Shown here piece after piece: positions 1 to 8,475 of a DNA stretch of 64,000 nucleotides (position 1 is its first letter; each line of letters begins with the position of its first letter). The stretch is from Candidatus Geothermocultor quzhuomuensis (GTDB lineage Bacteria; Actinomycetota; Aquicultoria; Geothermocultorales; Geothermocultoraceae). The stretch is from assembly GCA_015711795.1 (NCBI GenBank), contig JACVJC010000004.1, positions 36,692-100,691 on the forward strand, read 5' to 3'. The notes under the pieces are model-generated. The model was not told where the DNA came from, ran no database searches, and saw only the letters and a program-made list of their open reading frames with translations. The position numbers were made by a program, and so were the translations under genes.

Positions 1-637
1 TTGTATTTGTATCTGTTATTGATTGACCAAACCTTGTTCCCACTGATACCCTCTTTTTTAAAAAGAAAATGACAATTAAACCAACGGTAATAACAGCTAA
101 AGCCATTTGCCAAGAGATAAAAAGAGCCAATGCTAAATATACGATAATCACACTCATAATGTTCAGTGTTAAAATTAAGTAATGGTATGCGTTACCGGCA
201 CGAGATGCTTCCACAGTAAGAGCATTCACTAATCTCCCAGCTTTTTCTTTAAAAAAGAAAGGCCATTCAGCATCAAAAATATTTTGATAAAGCTTTTTCC
301 GAAGATTTGCTTCAAAGCTAAAAATTGAACCTAAGGAAAGCTTTTGAGAGGCTAAAACAACTAGCTGTTCAGCAATAACAAGAATTAAAATAAAAGTTAA
401 TACCGTAACAATATTAAAAGAAAGATTAAAAAGAGCAATAATCTTAGCAACAATTTCTCCAATTGTTCCAGGAGATACAGCTACCTTTTTTCCAGAAGCA
501 ATAAGCTCAAGAAGAGGAACAAGAGCTGCTACGCCAAATCCTTCCAATATCCCTGCTAAGCTGAGAGAAGCCACAACTAAGACAAATCTTAAAGGTTGTT
601 CCTTTAATAATCGACGGATAAATAACAAAATTTGCAC
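1..637 (-). CDS. ABC exporter, N-terminal transmembrane domain (partial, runs off left edge)
   Basis: This gene is absent from the ORF track because it is cut by the window edge. Reading the minus strand from a GTG at 637 gives an open frame of 212 codons starting MQILLFIRRLLKEQPLRF. It contains several hydrophobic helices and the 'FKEKAGRLVNALTVEASRAG' stretch typical of type I ABC exporter membrane domains (MsbA/PglK-like lipid or oligosaccharide exporters). The Walker motifs would lie beyond the window. An AAGGGA ribosome-binding site sits a few bases before the GTG. It starts 27 bp after the EPS-type regulator on the same strand, so the two probably form one transcript. Export of a polysaccharide or lipid-linked sugar is inferred from context. 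Confidence 0.8.
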   Translation of the reverse strand, partial: MQILLFIRRLLKEQPLRFVLVVASLSLAGILEGFGVAALVPLLELIASGKKVAVSPGTIGEIVAKIIALFNLSFNIVTVLTFILILVIAEQLVVLASQKLSLGSIFSFEANLRKKLYQNIFDAEWPFFFKEKAGRLVNALTVEASRAGNAYHYLILTLNIMSVIIVYLALALFISWQMALAVITVGLIVIFFLKKRVSVGTRFGQSITDTNT

Positions 638-664
638 TATTTTCCCTTACTAAATTTTTAAAAC

Positions 665-1294
665 TTAAAAAACTTTCCCAATTAAACTATATATTTTTCC
701 TCTATACTTACAATTTCGCAGCTCTCTTTTAAAAAATTTGCGCTCATTTTCATTTAATTCAGTACAAACAATAAGAGCATCTGGTTTAGTGCTTTCCAAA
801 ATCTTCATACCACCTACAGGTATGCCAAGGAAGCTATTTCCCATGTATGAGTTATCATTTTTAATAATACCTTTTATCTCTATATTATTCTCAGGAGCAA
901 CTATTGCTGTAATCTCTGAAAGCTCGTTAGCACCATATAGAACAATAGTTCTAACACCCTCTTTCGCTAAATTTTCTAGTTGTAAAGCAACTTGCCTTCG
1001 TGCCTGCCGATAAAAATCAATTGTATTTTTTGTCCACTCCATCGCTAACTTACTTTTATGAAGTAAGCCTCGCTTAGTTAGGTGGTATGTTATGCTTCGA
1101 TTATTGTCCCCCCTGATTTTTATTAATCCCTTTCTTACTAAAGCATGAATACAAGAGTTAGCAATTCCAAGAGCAACTCCCAACCTTTTAGCCAGAGCAC
1201 GCTGGGAAAGGTTGGAATCCTTTTCAATCTCCTCTAATACTTTCAAATCGCGCCATGCATCTGCTTCTTTAAAAAAGGAGTTTCCCCCAACCAC
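665..1294 (-). CDS. MarR/winged-helix EPS-type transcriptional regulator with C-terminal PglD-like Rossmann domain
   Basis: The N-terminal ~75 residues form a winged helix (LSQRALAKRLGVALGIANSC is the helix-turn-helix), resembling MarR-family regulators found in exopolysaccharide clusters. The C-terminal half (VLYGANELSEITAIVAPENN, later GIIKNDNSYMGNSFLGIPV) resembles the nucleotide-sugar-binding N-domain of PglD-type acetyltransferases and may be a ligand sensor. The ORF track starts at a TTG (1315). I prefer the in-frame GTG at 1294 because GGAG lies 8 bp before it and the TTG has no ribosome-binding site. A perfect palindrome just upstream suggests autoregulation. The next gene on the strand is the ABC exporter. 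The family call is firm; the ligand is unknown. Confidence 0.75.
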   Translation of the reverse strand: MVGGNSFFKEADAWRDLKVLEEIEKDSNLSQRALAKRLGVALGIANSCIHALVRKGLIKIRGDNNRSITYHLTKRGLLHKSKLAMEWTKNTIDFYRQARRQVALQLENLAKEGVRTIVLYGANELSEITAIVAPENNIEIKGIIKNDNSYMGNSFLGIPVGGMKILESTKPDALIVCTELNENERKFFKRELRNCKYRGKIYSLIGKVF

Positions 1295-1316
1295 TTCATC
1301 ATCTCCACTAATCAAT

Positions 1317-1339
1317 TATTGTTCAATATTTGAACAATA
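1317..1339. promoter_or_regulatory. perfect 10-bp inverted repeat, likely operator of the MarR-type regulator
   Basis: TATTGTTCAA and TTGAACAATA face each other across a 3-bp spacer, 22 bp upstream of the preferred GTG start of the regulator gene. MarR-family proteins bind palindromes of this size as dimers and commonly repress their own operon. The regulator-operator pairing is inferred from position. Confidence 0.55.
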
Positions 1340-1387
1340 TCTTAAACTTTTTCAAGCCACTTGTCAAGCAATCGAATTGACTCACCG

Positions 1388-1437
1388 AAAATCTACTTGA
1401 AATCCTATCGTTGCCTCAAACAAAAATCTACTTGAAA
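1388..1437. repeat. 15-bp direct repeat AAAATCTACTTGAAA (two copies), probable end of a decayed insertion element
   Basis: AAAATCTACTTGAAA occurs at 1388-1402 and again at 1423-1437, and an inverted partial copy (TTCAAGTA) follows at 1460-1467. The repeats lie just before the transposase remnant and look like multiple transposase-binding sites in an element end. No matching end was found on the far side. Confidence 0.45.
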
Positions 1438-1499
1438 GGAGGGTAAGAATCTAGTTACCTTCAAGTAAACCAAAAGCCTGTCCAGACAGCAGGGAGGTA

Positions 1500-1805
1500 A
1501 AGGAGGCACTTAAATGGCGCTCACAATGAGAAAGAAAAAAGAGAAGAGAAAGGTAGGAAAAACATTGGGCTATTAAAGATTTGATACTTAAACGAGAGCT
1601 TAAACTCTTAAAATGAGCTTTATAGCTACTTAAGGCTTTATACCACTTCTTTCAGCCACAGATGAAGTTTAACCTTTAAAGAAAGATCACCAGTATCCAA
1701 AACAAACTTTTGAAAGTAGCCAGCCTAAAGAAGGAACTAGCTTTAAAGGATTTCGAGTATATTTTTAATGAGGCAACAGGTTGAAGAAGATTAATAGAAA
1801 AGCTG
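1500..1805 (+). pseudogene. decayed integrase-core transposase remnant (IS481/ISNCY-like)
   Basis: No intact frame exists. Fragments on the plus strand resemble the transposase family whose N-terminus reads like MxLTM(K/R)xxK and whose C-terminal half contains NFFQPxMKL. Here MALTMRKKKEKRK starts near 1514 and KALYHFFQPQMKFNL lies near 1631-1675, in different frames and separated by stops. A further fragment, KDFEYIFNEATG-stop-RRLIEKL, follows near 1750-1795. The whole is about 300 bp against well over 1 kb for an intact gene, so most of it has been deleted. This assignment rests on short motif resemblance only. Confidence 0.4.
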
Positions 1806-1889
1806 TGTTCATGCGCCTGAGTAGTTCACTAATAATTTAAGAAATCGATTTTCCAATTCTTTAAAAGAAGAAGTTATAAAACATGTATG

Positions 1890-2771
1890 CTATCTGTTAC
1901 CAATAAGGATAAAACTTTGGAACTTTGATTTAAAATTCTTGACGTGCTTAATCGTAAATCTAAATTTCGAGAACATTAGATTATATTCCTTAATAGAATA
2001 AAAATGGTCGCCTGAAATCGGGTCTGTTGGAAATAACTCAGAGAATTTTGGACATAATTTTGGAAAGCTTTTAACTTCAAATGTTCTGCCGAATAATCTA
2101 TGCTGAATTTTATCAGGCACTAATCTTGAGATGAAGAATTTGATAAAGTACTTAGGATAAGTTTTCCAGTACCCCGCAACAGGCTCGCCGATTATAATAA
2201 CTATTCCATTAGGATTCAAAATCCGCCTAATCTCAGAAAGAAGCTTCTCTGGTTCCCTAGCGTGATGAAGGGCTGAGCTAAGAAATACAAAGTTTAAAGA
2301 ATGATCTTTCAGTTTTATATCATAGAAATTGCCTAAAACTAGAACTACCTTTTCTTTAGGAACTTTATAGTGCTTTAAAACTTCAGGCCCAATCTTAAGA
2401 AGTCTGTGCTTGGAGTATTCTAAACAATATAGTTTATCGATTTTTCCCAATTCCAATAAATATGGAACAGCCCATAGGTTGCCTGCTGCTAAATCAATAC
2501 CCGTACCAGTCAATTCTCGATTAAAATCGGTTTTTAATTTTTTAACACATTGTTTAAGGTTCTTTACTAAACCTGTTTCTTGGAGATATCTTTCCATCTT
2601 AGAGAAATTGCCATCCAAAATATACCATTCCTTGTTTAATTCCTCTTTTTCGTCATTCCAGTAGCTTGAATATTCAACCTTTTTTATCTCAGATTCACTT
2701 AGCCAGCGCTCAACCTGATAAAAAATAGTAGTACAGTTATGCTCAATTTGCTTGGAAGAATTTTCCATCAT
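1890..2771 (-). CDS. class I SAM-dependent methyltransferase
   Basis: 293 residues. The Rossmann motif I is seen as GTGIDLAAGNLWAVPYLLE, the acidic ribose-binding residue follows in LYCLEYSKHRLL, and motifs II-III read LNFVFLSSALHHAREPEKLL and ILNPNGIVIIIGEP. This is the Methyltransf_11 fold. The substrate cannot be read from the sequence; the surrounding sugar-nucleotide and glycosyltransferase genes suggest a glycan or a lipid-linked intermediate. A strong ribosome-binding site (GGAGAGG) precedes the ATG, and a good sigma-70-like promoter lies about 35 bp upstream, so it may begin its own transcript. The ~115-residue N-terminal extension is not recognised. Confidence 0.75.
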   Translation of the reverse strand: MMENSSKQIEHNCTTIFYQVERWLSESEIKKVEYSSYWNDEKEELNKEWYILDGNFSKMERYLQETGLVKNLKQCVKKLKTDFNRELTGTGIDLAAGNLWAVPYLLELGKIDKLYCLEYSKHRLLKIGPEVLKHYKVPKEKVVLVLGNFYDIKLKDHSLNFVFLSSALHHAREPEKLLSEIRRILNPNGIVIIIGEPVAGYWKTYPKYFIKFFISRLVPDKIQHRLFGRTFEVKSFPKLCPKFSELFPTDPISGDHFYSIKEYNLMFSKFRFTIKHVKNFKSKFQSFILIGNR

Positions 2772-2806
2772 AAACGCCTCTCCATTTTAATACTATTCAA
2801 TTATTA

Positions 2807-2835
2807 ATGATACCTTTTAAAATTCTCTTTCTCAA
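2807..2835 (-). promoter_or_regulatory. sigma-70-like promoter for the methyltransferase at 1890-2771
   Basis: On the minus strand TTGAGA (-35) is followed after 17 bp by TATCAT (-10), about 35 bp before the ATG. Box sequences and spacing fit a housekeeping promoter; no experiment supports it. Confidence 0.45.
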
Positions 2836-2905
2836 CAGGTAACATAAACATAATCAAATTAAATCGATTCCTTTAAGTTAAAGTCAAAGGGCGAATTAAA
2901 ACAAT

Positions 2906-3607
2906 TTATTCGCCGGTCAATTTAATTAAGACCCGAATTGTTTTCCATAATATTGAAAGGTCAATTAAAATTATTTTCCAAGGGGGAAGGGTGCGACATT
3001 TTTGAATATAATCTATGTCTGCTTTTAATTCATCTTCATAGGTTCGCTTAGTGCCTTTCATTATTTGGACTGGTCCGGAAAGGCCAGCTCTAATTACTTT
3101 TCGCCGATAGATACCTTTAGCAATTTCTTCTCGATATTCAGTAACGGGTTTAGGGCGTGGTCCGACAAAACTCATATCACCTTTTAGGATATTCCAAAGC
3201 TGAGGAATTTCATCGAAGCTCGTCTTCTTCAAGAGCTTCCCTACCCGAGTTAAATTCTCAGGTTGATTTTCAACCTCCTTAGGCTTTAACTTCTTTTTTA
3301 ATATTTCTTCTTCAATTGATTGAAACTTAAGTATTCTAAACTTAAGTAACTTAAAAACTTTGCCTTGAGAGACTCTTTCTTCTGAGTAAAAAATAGGTCC
3401 TTTGTTTTGAGGTTTTAAAAAACCATCAAGTTTAATAGCTAGAGAAATTATTAAACTGAGGGGGAAAGTGAGGAGTAATAAAAAGAGAGATAAGAGTTTA
3501 TCGAAAAAAACTTTAAGCCAGGGAAGATTCACTTCTTCCAAAGAAAATAACTCCTTTTTCTCTTCAATCTTTAGAAAATTCTTTTTCTTGTTATTTCTTT
3601 TCTCCAT
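2906..3607 (-). CDS. sugar transferase (monotopic phosphoglycosyl transferase), initiates lipid-linked glycan
   Basis: 233 residues of the bacterial sugar transferase family. These enzymes move a sugar-1-phosphate from a nucleotide sugar to undecaprenyl phosphate at the inner face of the membrane. Hallmarks seen are one hydrophobic helix (LLSLFLLLLTFPLSLIISLA), the KFRIL segment (usually KFRSM), and DEIPQLWNILKGDMSFVGPRP, which includes the conserved catalytic region. This is the short form without the four-helix WbaP/WcaJ N-domain. The first ~30 residues are charged (KRNNKKKN...). It sits between two methyltransferases in the minus-strand polysaccharide run. A WecA/TagO-type initiator also exists at 35.3 kb, so the region has two initiating enzymes. 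Confidence 0.9.
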   Translation of the reverse strand: MEKRNNKKKNFLKIEEKKELFSLEEVNLPWLKVFFDKLLSLFLLLLTFPLSLIISLAIKLDGFLKPQNKGPIFYSEERVSQGKVFKLLKFRILKFQSIEEEILKKKLKPKEVENQPENLTRVGKLLKKTSFDEIPQLWNILKGDMSFVGPRPKPVTEYREEIAKGIYRRKVIRAGLSGPVQIMKGTKRTYEDELKADIDYIQKCRTLPPWKIILIDLSILWKTIRVLIKLTGE

Positions 3608-3643
3608 CTTTTCCTTTAAAAAACTCTCTCTTAAAACTCATTA

Positions 3644-4375
3644 TTAAGCTTTCTTTGCAACCATCATTATAGAAACCCCAAATGGTGGCTTAATGAAAGG
3701 TGCAGACCAGACATCGAGTGAAAAGATAATCGATAAGATAAAATTAAGAACAGGGGTATTGAGCTCATTTTCGCTTTTTATCTGGATTTTTAGCAACTTG
3801 ATTATCCTTCTTCCTAACCAAATTGGAATGAAAAGTAAATAATTAAAATAAAAACTTTTAAAGCAAGATAAACCAGCCTTTACCACTTTCCTCTTTAATT
3901 CCTTTTTTCTGTATCTTCTTTTGTGATAACTCACTTCATCCTGAAGACCCCAGAGAAAATTAAAGGCTGGAACGGTAATAATAGCTACACCACCAGGGCG
4001 AAGGACTCTCTTAACTTCAGATAAAGCTCGCACATCGTCATCGACATGTTCAATGATGTCTGTAGCCAAAACAAGATGAAACTGGTTGCTAGGAAAAGGT
4101 AAATTGCAAATATCTCCCTTGCTCACTTTTTCAAACCCCTTTTGTCGACAAAAATTAATGGCTTCCTCACTAATATCGACTCCACAAAAGTTTTGATAAC
4201 CAAGGCTTTTTAGTGAGTGGAGGTTAGCGCCGCTGGATGTTCCAATGTCAAGGATAGAGGCATCAATGGGAATATCAAGTGAAGAAATTATCCTTGCTAT
4301 AAGTTTTCTTCTCCCCACAAACCACCAGTGGCTTTCTTCAATCTCAGCTTCAATTGAATATACAGAGCTTTCCAT
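3644..4375 (-). CDS. class I SAM-dependent methyltransferase
   Basis: About 243 residues with motif I ILDIGTSSGANLHSLKSLGY, an acidic VDISEEA, and ATDIIEHVDDDVRALSEVKRVLRPGG; a typical Methyltransf_11/UbiE-like domain followed by a hydrophobic C-terminal part (YFNYLLFIPIWLGRRIIKLL) that may lie against the membrane. The track starts it at 4435, which would overlap asnB by 37 bp. I place the start at the ATG at 4375 (MESSVYSIEAEIEESHWW), preceded by GTGGGGATC, leaving a 23-bp gap. The N-terminal HWWFVGRR motif is common in glycan-cluster methyltransferases. The substrate is unknown. Confidence 0.8.
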   Translation of the reverse strand: MESSVYSIEAEIEESHWWFVGRRKLIARIISSLDIPIDASILDIGTSSGANLHSLKSLGYQNFCGVDISEEAINFCRQKGFEKVSKGDICNLPFPSNQFHLVLATDIIEHVDDDVRALSEVKRVLRPGGVAIITVPAFNFLWGLQDEVSYHKRRYRKKELKRKVVKAGLSCFKSFYFNYLLFIPIWLGRRIIKLLKIQIKSENELNTPVLNFILSIIFSLDVWSAPFIKPPFGVSIMMVAKKA

Positions 4376-4398
4376 GATCCCCACTCTTTTTATTAAGC

Positions 4399-6294
4399 TT
4401 AGAGAGCAGTGGTTTTTAAATATTTTTCCCGCCAAAGTTCAAAAATAAAAAGAGTCCAGAGCAATTTTCGATTATCTCTTTTCCCTTCAAAATGTTCTTT
4501 TAAAAGCCTCTCAATATATTGAGGATTAAAATAACCTTCTCTTTTAATCTTTGAAGATTCAAAAACATCTAAAACTAAATTTTTTAATTCTTTTTTAAAC
4601 CACCGAGCCACTGGAATGCCAAATCCTTTCTTCTTTCTCTGAGCAATTCCTGGCGGAAGTTTTTGTTCCATTGCCTTTTTTAAAACATATTTCATGGTAA
4701 AACAATTTAACTTCAGATTAACGGGAAGGCTAGTAACAAAGTTAACAAAGGTATAATCTAAAAATGGTGCCCTCACCTCAAGAGAATTAGCCATGCTTGC
4801 TCTATCCACCTTAACTAGAATGTCATCTTGAAGATACATTTTCATATCTAAATAAAGAATCTTTTCCAAAGGCTCCTTAGTCTTAACTGATTTAAGATAA
4901 AATTTAACAATTTCAAAAGTGTCTTCCTTAAGAGCCCCCTTAACTGAAGGAGTTAATAGCTCCTCCTTTTCTTGAGGGGTAAATGAACCAAGCCAAATTG
5001 AGTTTCTAATTTCAGGGGAATAATTAAGCCCTAAGATAAACCGCTTGGCTCGAAAATCCAAACTAATATTAGCAGTTGAAACTGGAAGAGCATTAACAGC
5101 TGGTTCAATTAAACCCTTCCTTAAGAACTTGGGAATTTTTAAGTAATAATCGGCCAATTTGAAAGCTTGATAAGTGGGATAACCAGCAAAGAGCTCATCC
5201 CCTCCATCCCCTCCTAAAGCAACTGTGACATGCTCCCTTGTAAACCGGGAGAGAAGATAAGTTGGAATAATTGAAGCATCACCTAAAGGCTCATCTAAAA
5301 AATTAGCTACTTCTGGGATCAATTTCAACATTTCATTAGGGTGAAGGGTCATTTCATAATGGTCAGTGCCGAAATATTTAGCTACTTTTTGAGCATAACT
5401 CGACTCGTCAAAAGATTTATCCTCAAAACCAACATTAAATGTCTTTATATCACCAACAGAAAGCTCTCTCATCATTGCCACTATTGAGCTTGAATCAATG
5501 CCCCCACTTAAAAAAACACCAAGGGGAACATCACTAATTAACCTTTTTTTAACCGCTTCTTTAAAGCGCTCTCTTAACTCCTCTCTTATCTCATCCTCCC
5601 TTACCCCACTTAAACTAGCAAAACTAATATCCCAGTATTTTTTTATTTGGCAACCATCCTTGGAAAAAGTAAGGTAATGACCAGGAAGAAGTTTTTTAAG
5701 GCCCTTAAAAATAGCATAAGGAGCAGGAACAAATTCAAAGGTGAGATACATATTTAAGGAATCAAAATCAAGTTCCCGCTTGAAAAAAGGATATTGCAAC
5801 AAAGATTTAATCTCAGAAGCAAAAATTAAAGTATCGTTTAAGATACTATAATAAAGGGGTTTCTTTCCTAATCTATCCCGAGCCAAAAACAATCTTTGCT
5901 TATCTCTATCCCAAATAGCTAGGGCAAACATTCCATTTATCTTTTGAAGAAAGCCTTCGCCTAAATCTTCGTAAAGATGAACAAGAACTTCAGTATCGGA
6001 CTTAGTGTAGAAGTTGTGACCCTTTTTCTCTAAAGCATCTCTTAATTCTTGGAAATTATAAATTTCGCCATTTAAAATTATCCAAATCCTTTTTCCTTCG
6101 TTATGAATTGGTTGCTTACCTGTGACAAGGTCGATAATACTTAAACGGCGCATTCCCAATCCAGCATGCTCATCGAAGAAAGTTCCTTCATCATCAGGTC
6201 CCCGATGAATCATTACATTTCTCATTCGCCTAATTGTTTCCTCACTAATTACTTTAGAATTACTAAAGGAAACAACACCACAAATTCCACACAA
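4399..6294 (-). CDS. asnB: asparagine synthase (glutamine-hydrolysing), copy 1
   Basis: 631 residues. The N-terminal glutaminase begins with Cys2 (MCGICGVVSFSN), the nucleophile that must be exposed after Met removal; this fixes the start at a TTG codon at 6294 with GGTG nearby. The C-terminal synthetase domain shows the ATP-pyrophosphatase loop VFLSGGIDSSSIVAMM and GGDGGDELFAGY. Such enzymes make asparagine, but copies inside polysaccharide clusters often amidate uronic acids or other carboxyls. A paralogue of nearly the same length lies at 43.4-45.3 kb, supporting a non-housekeeping role for at least one. The methyltransferase gene follows 23 bp downstream. Confidence 0.92.
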   Translation of the reverse strand: MCGICGVVSFSNSKVISEETIRRMRNVMIHRGPDDEGTFFDEHAGLGMRRLSIIDLVTGKQPIHNEGKRIWIILNGEIYNFQELRDALEKKGHNFYTKSDTEVLVHLYEDLGEGFLQKINGMFALAIWDRDKQRLFLARDRLGKKPLYYSILNDTLIFASEIKSLLQYPFFKRELDFDSLNMYLTFEFVPAPYAIFKGLKKLLPGHYLTFSKDGCQIKKYWDISFASLSGVREDEIREELRERFKEAVKKRLISDVPLGVFLSGGIDSSSIVAMMRELSVGDIKTFNVGFEDKSFDESSYAQKVAKYFGTDHYEMTLHPNEMLKLIPEVANFLDEPLGDASIIPTYLLSRFTREHVTVALGGDGGDELFAGYPTYQAFKLADYYLKIPKFLRKGLIEPAVNALPVSTANISLDFRAKRFILGLNYSPEIRNSIWLGSFTPQEKEELLTPSVKGALKEDTFEIVKFYLKSVKTKEPLEKILYLDMKMYLQDDILVKVDRASMANSLEVRAPFLDYTFVNFVTSLPVNLKLNCFTMKYVLKKAMEQKLPPGIAQRKKKGFGIPVARWFKKELKNLVLDVFESSKIKREGYFNPQYIERLLKEHFEGKRDNRKLLWTLFIFELWREKYLKTTAL

Positions 6295-6354
6295 AGGTAA
6301 TCACCATTCCTTAATAAATTTAAATATAATAACCTGGAACATAACTCTAATAAT

Positions 6355-6462
6355 TCAATGTCTCAAATTTCAAACTCCATAAGTTTGATCCTTTAAAGCA
6401 TTAGAATTTCAAATTTTTTTGAATTTCTATTTCGTGCTTGGGATTTTAACTTTAGCTATCTT
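6355..6462. repeat. AAATTC-rich degenerate intergenic repeat
   Basis: The 225-bp gap between asnB and the GT2 gene contains no gene. It holds imperfect reiterations of AATTTCAAA/AAATTC and ends in GTGCTTGGGATTTTAACTTT (6434-6453). The same 20-mer occurs with one mismatch at 42380-42399, so this is a dispersed intergenic element. Similar but looser sequence is present at about 14700-14770 and 16380-16460. Confidence 0.5.
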
Positions 6463-6519
6463 CCCCTTGTTTAAAGACATGTTATAACAAAGAGCCCATT
6501 TGCCTTAGGAGTTTATCAT

Positions 6520-7482
6520 TTAAATGTTAATCTTTTCTTTAATAACAAAAGGCTTCTTGTCTAAAGATTCATAATAAACGCGGACAAGGAGTTCAGCCAG
6601 GAGGCCCATTAAAAGCATTTGAAATCCTAAGGTGATTAGTAAAGCAGTTAAGTGAAGAAGAGGAGACTGAATCATATAAACTCCTTTAAAAAGCTTGAGG
6701 TATATTAAAACTGAGCCCGAAACAAAACCACCTAAAAGAAAGATTGCCCCACCACCACCAAAAATATATAAAGGTTTAGTTGAAAAGCTACCTAAAAATT
6801 TAACCGTTATTAAGTCGAGTAAAACTTTAAAGGTTCGAGTTATGCCATACTTTGATTTACCCCTAATACGTGGACGATGATTGACAGTTAGCTCAGTAAT
6901 TCTTGCTCCTTCCCAAGCAGCATAAGCTGGAATAAAACGATGCATTTCCCCATAAAGCCGGATTCTTTCAATTGCTTCACGGCGGTAAGCTTTAAGGGTG
7001 CAACCATAATCATGAAGCTTAACCTTAGTTATTACTGAAATAAGCCAATTAGCAATGCTAGAAGGAATTTTCCTAGTCAAATAAGGATCTTTTCTATTCT
7101 TGCGCCAGCCACTTACAACATCGTATCCCTCTTCCAATTTAGCTAAAAGTTTAGGGATATCGTTAGGGTCATTTTGTAAGTCACCATCCATTGGAATAAC
7201 AACTTCCCCTTTAGAAAACTCTATACCTGCTGAAAGAGCAGCTGTTTGCCCAAAATTTCTTTTAAATTGAATTACCTTTATCCTTTTATCTTTGGCTACT
7301 AAATTCTTCAAAATTTGAAAACTTTTATCGGTGCTCCCATCATCAATAAAGATAATTTCACCTTCTCTTCTCAAATTCTTAAGAACATGAGATATTTCCT
7401 CATAAAGTGGTAAAATATTTTCCTCCTCATTATAAAGAGGAATAACAATTGAAAGATAAGGTTTTTTACTTAAAAGGGCCAT
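6520..7482 (-). CDS. GT2 family glycosyltransferase, polyprenyl-phosphate sugar transferase type (DPM1/ArnC-like)
   Basis: 320 residues. The GT-A domain starts at once (LSIVIPLYNEEENILPLYEE) with IDDGSTDKS and the metal-binding DGDLQNDP. TLKAYRREAIERIRLYGEMHRFIPA is the conserved segment of enzymes that transfer a sugar from a nucleotide donor to polyprenyl phosphate. Two C-terminal membrane helices (GGGAIFLLGGFVSGSVLIYL and LHLTALLITLGFQMLLMGLL) fit this class. The product would feed a GT-C enzyme on the outer face. The ATG overlaps the stop of the upstream epimerase by one base (TAATG), so the two are translationally coupled. Confidence 0.88.
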   Translation of the reverse strand: MALLSKKPYLSIVIPLYNEEENILPLYEEISHVLKNLRREGEIIFIDDGSTDKSFQILKNLVAKDKRIKVIQFKRNFGQTAALSAGIEFSKGEVVIPMDGDLQNDPNDIPKLLAKLEEGYDVVSGWRKNRKDPYLTRKIPSSIANWLISVITKVKLHDYGCTLKAYRREAIERIRLYGEMHRFIPAYAAWEGARITELTVNHRPRIRGKSKYGITRTFKVLLDLITVKFLGSFSTKPLYIFGGGGAIFLLGGFVSGSVLIYLKLFKGVYMIQSPLLHLTALLITLGFQMLLMGLLAELLVRVYYESLDKKPFVIKEKINI

Positions 7483-8420
7483 TAAATTAACTCCTCAAGC
7501 CAACTTATTTCTGCTTGAAGTCCATCTGCCAAGCTAACCTTAGGCTTATACCCTAATTTTTGAACCCTACTTACTTCAGCTAAAGTGTGAGTAACATCAC
7601 CTAATTGTTTTTCCTTATATTCAATCTTTAACTTCTTTCCAAGTAATTGCTCAAGTACTTTAAAAACTTGGTTAATTGAGACCTGATTACCCCCTCCGAT
7701 ATTAAAGATCCCACCCGCTGATGCTGAAAGAGCTAAAATTGTTCCTTCAATTGCATCATCGATATAAGTAAAATCTCTAGTTTGTTTCCCATCACCATAA
7801 ATATAAAGAGGTTCATCTTTGAGAGCAGCCTTTATAAAACGATGAAAAGCCATATCAGGTCTTTGTCGAGGTCCATAAACAGTAAAATAGCGCAAGCTAA
7901 CAACAGGTAAATTATAGTTGCGCCAATAAAGATAGCTAAGATTTTCAGCAGCTAGTTTAGTTACCCCATAAGGGGAATAAGGTTTAAGCAAAGATTCTTC
8001 CCTCATTGGCAAATCAGAGGTATCACCATAAACCGAAGAAGATGAAGCAAAAATAAACTTTTTAATAGGAAAATCTTTGCATGCCTCAAGTAGTTTTTGA
8101 GTAGCTAAGATATTATTTTCGAGATAAACCTGAAAATTATTTCCCCAACTACCTCTTACCCCTGGTTGAGCTGCGAGGTGAAAGACATAATCTACCCCAG
8201 TAAGGATTTCTCCAAGAGAAATTTTTAAAAGATCTCCTTCAATAAAAGAAAACTCCCTCCTATTCCTTAAGGATGCCAAGTTTCTTTCTTTATCTTCACG
8301 AGGGTAATAATCAGTAAAAGAGTCAAGGCCTATAACTTGAAAACCATCATTAATTAAACGTTCAGATAAATGAGACCCAATAAATCCAGCTGCTCCCGTA
8401 ACAAGAACTTTTCCCATCAT
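7482..8420 (-). CDS. NAD-dependent nucleotide-sugar 4-epimerase (UDP-glucuronate/UDP-glucose epimerase-like)
   Basis: 312 residues of the extended short-chain dehydrogenase fold. The N-terminal NAD-binding motif is GAAGFIGSHL; the catalytic Ser and Tyr-x3-Lys are in SSSSVYGDT and YSPYGVTKLAAE. The segment YGPRQRPDMAFHRFI resembles UDP-glucuronate 4-epimerases more than classical GalE, but I cannot settle the substrate. It lies between galU and a polyprenyl-phosphate GT2, and so probably turns the UDP-sugar from GalU (or its oxidised form) into the donor used next. It overlaps the GT2 gene by one base. Confidence 0.85.
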   Translation of the reverse strand: MMGKVLVTGAAGFIGSHLSERLINDGFQVIGLDSFTDYYPREDKERNLASLRNRREFSFIEGDLLKISLGEILTGVDYVFHLAAQPGVRGSWGNNFQVYLENNILATQKLLEACKDFPIKKFIFASSSSVYGDTSDLPMREESLLKPYSPYGVTKLAAENLSYLYWRNYNLPVVSLRYFTVYGPRQRPDMAFHRFIKAALKDEPLYIYGDGKQTRDFTYIDDAIEGTILALSASAGGIFNIGGGNQVSINQVFKVLEQLLGKKLKIEYKEKQLGDVTHTLAEVSRVQKLGYKPKVSLADGLQAEISWLEELI

Positions 8421-8475
8421 TTATGCCTTTATCAATTCGGACTTTTCTGTAAGCAATCTCAATTGCAACAACCTT

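Noticed and set aside
738-1013. Plus-strand ORFs antisense to known genes (for example 738-1013, 10278-10493, 19521-19709, 34084-34416, 44280-44591)
   Set aside because: They mirror well-supported genes on the other strand, have no recognisable domains and no ribosome-binding sites; treated as shadows.
3644-4435. Track start of the methyltransferase at 4435
   Set aside because: It would overlap asnB by 37 bp and adds 20 residues unlike the family; the ATG at 4375 has a proper ribosome-binding site.
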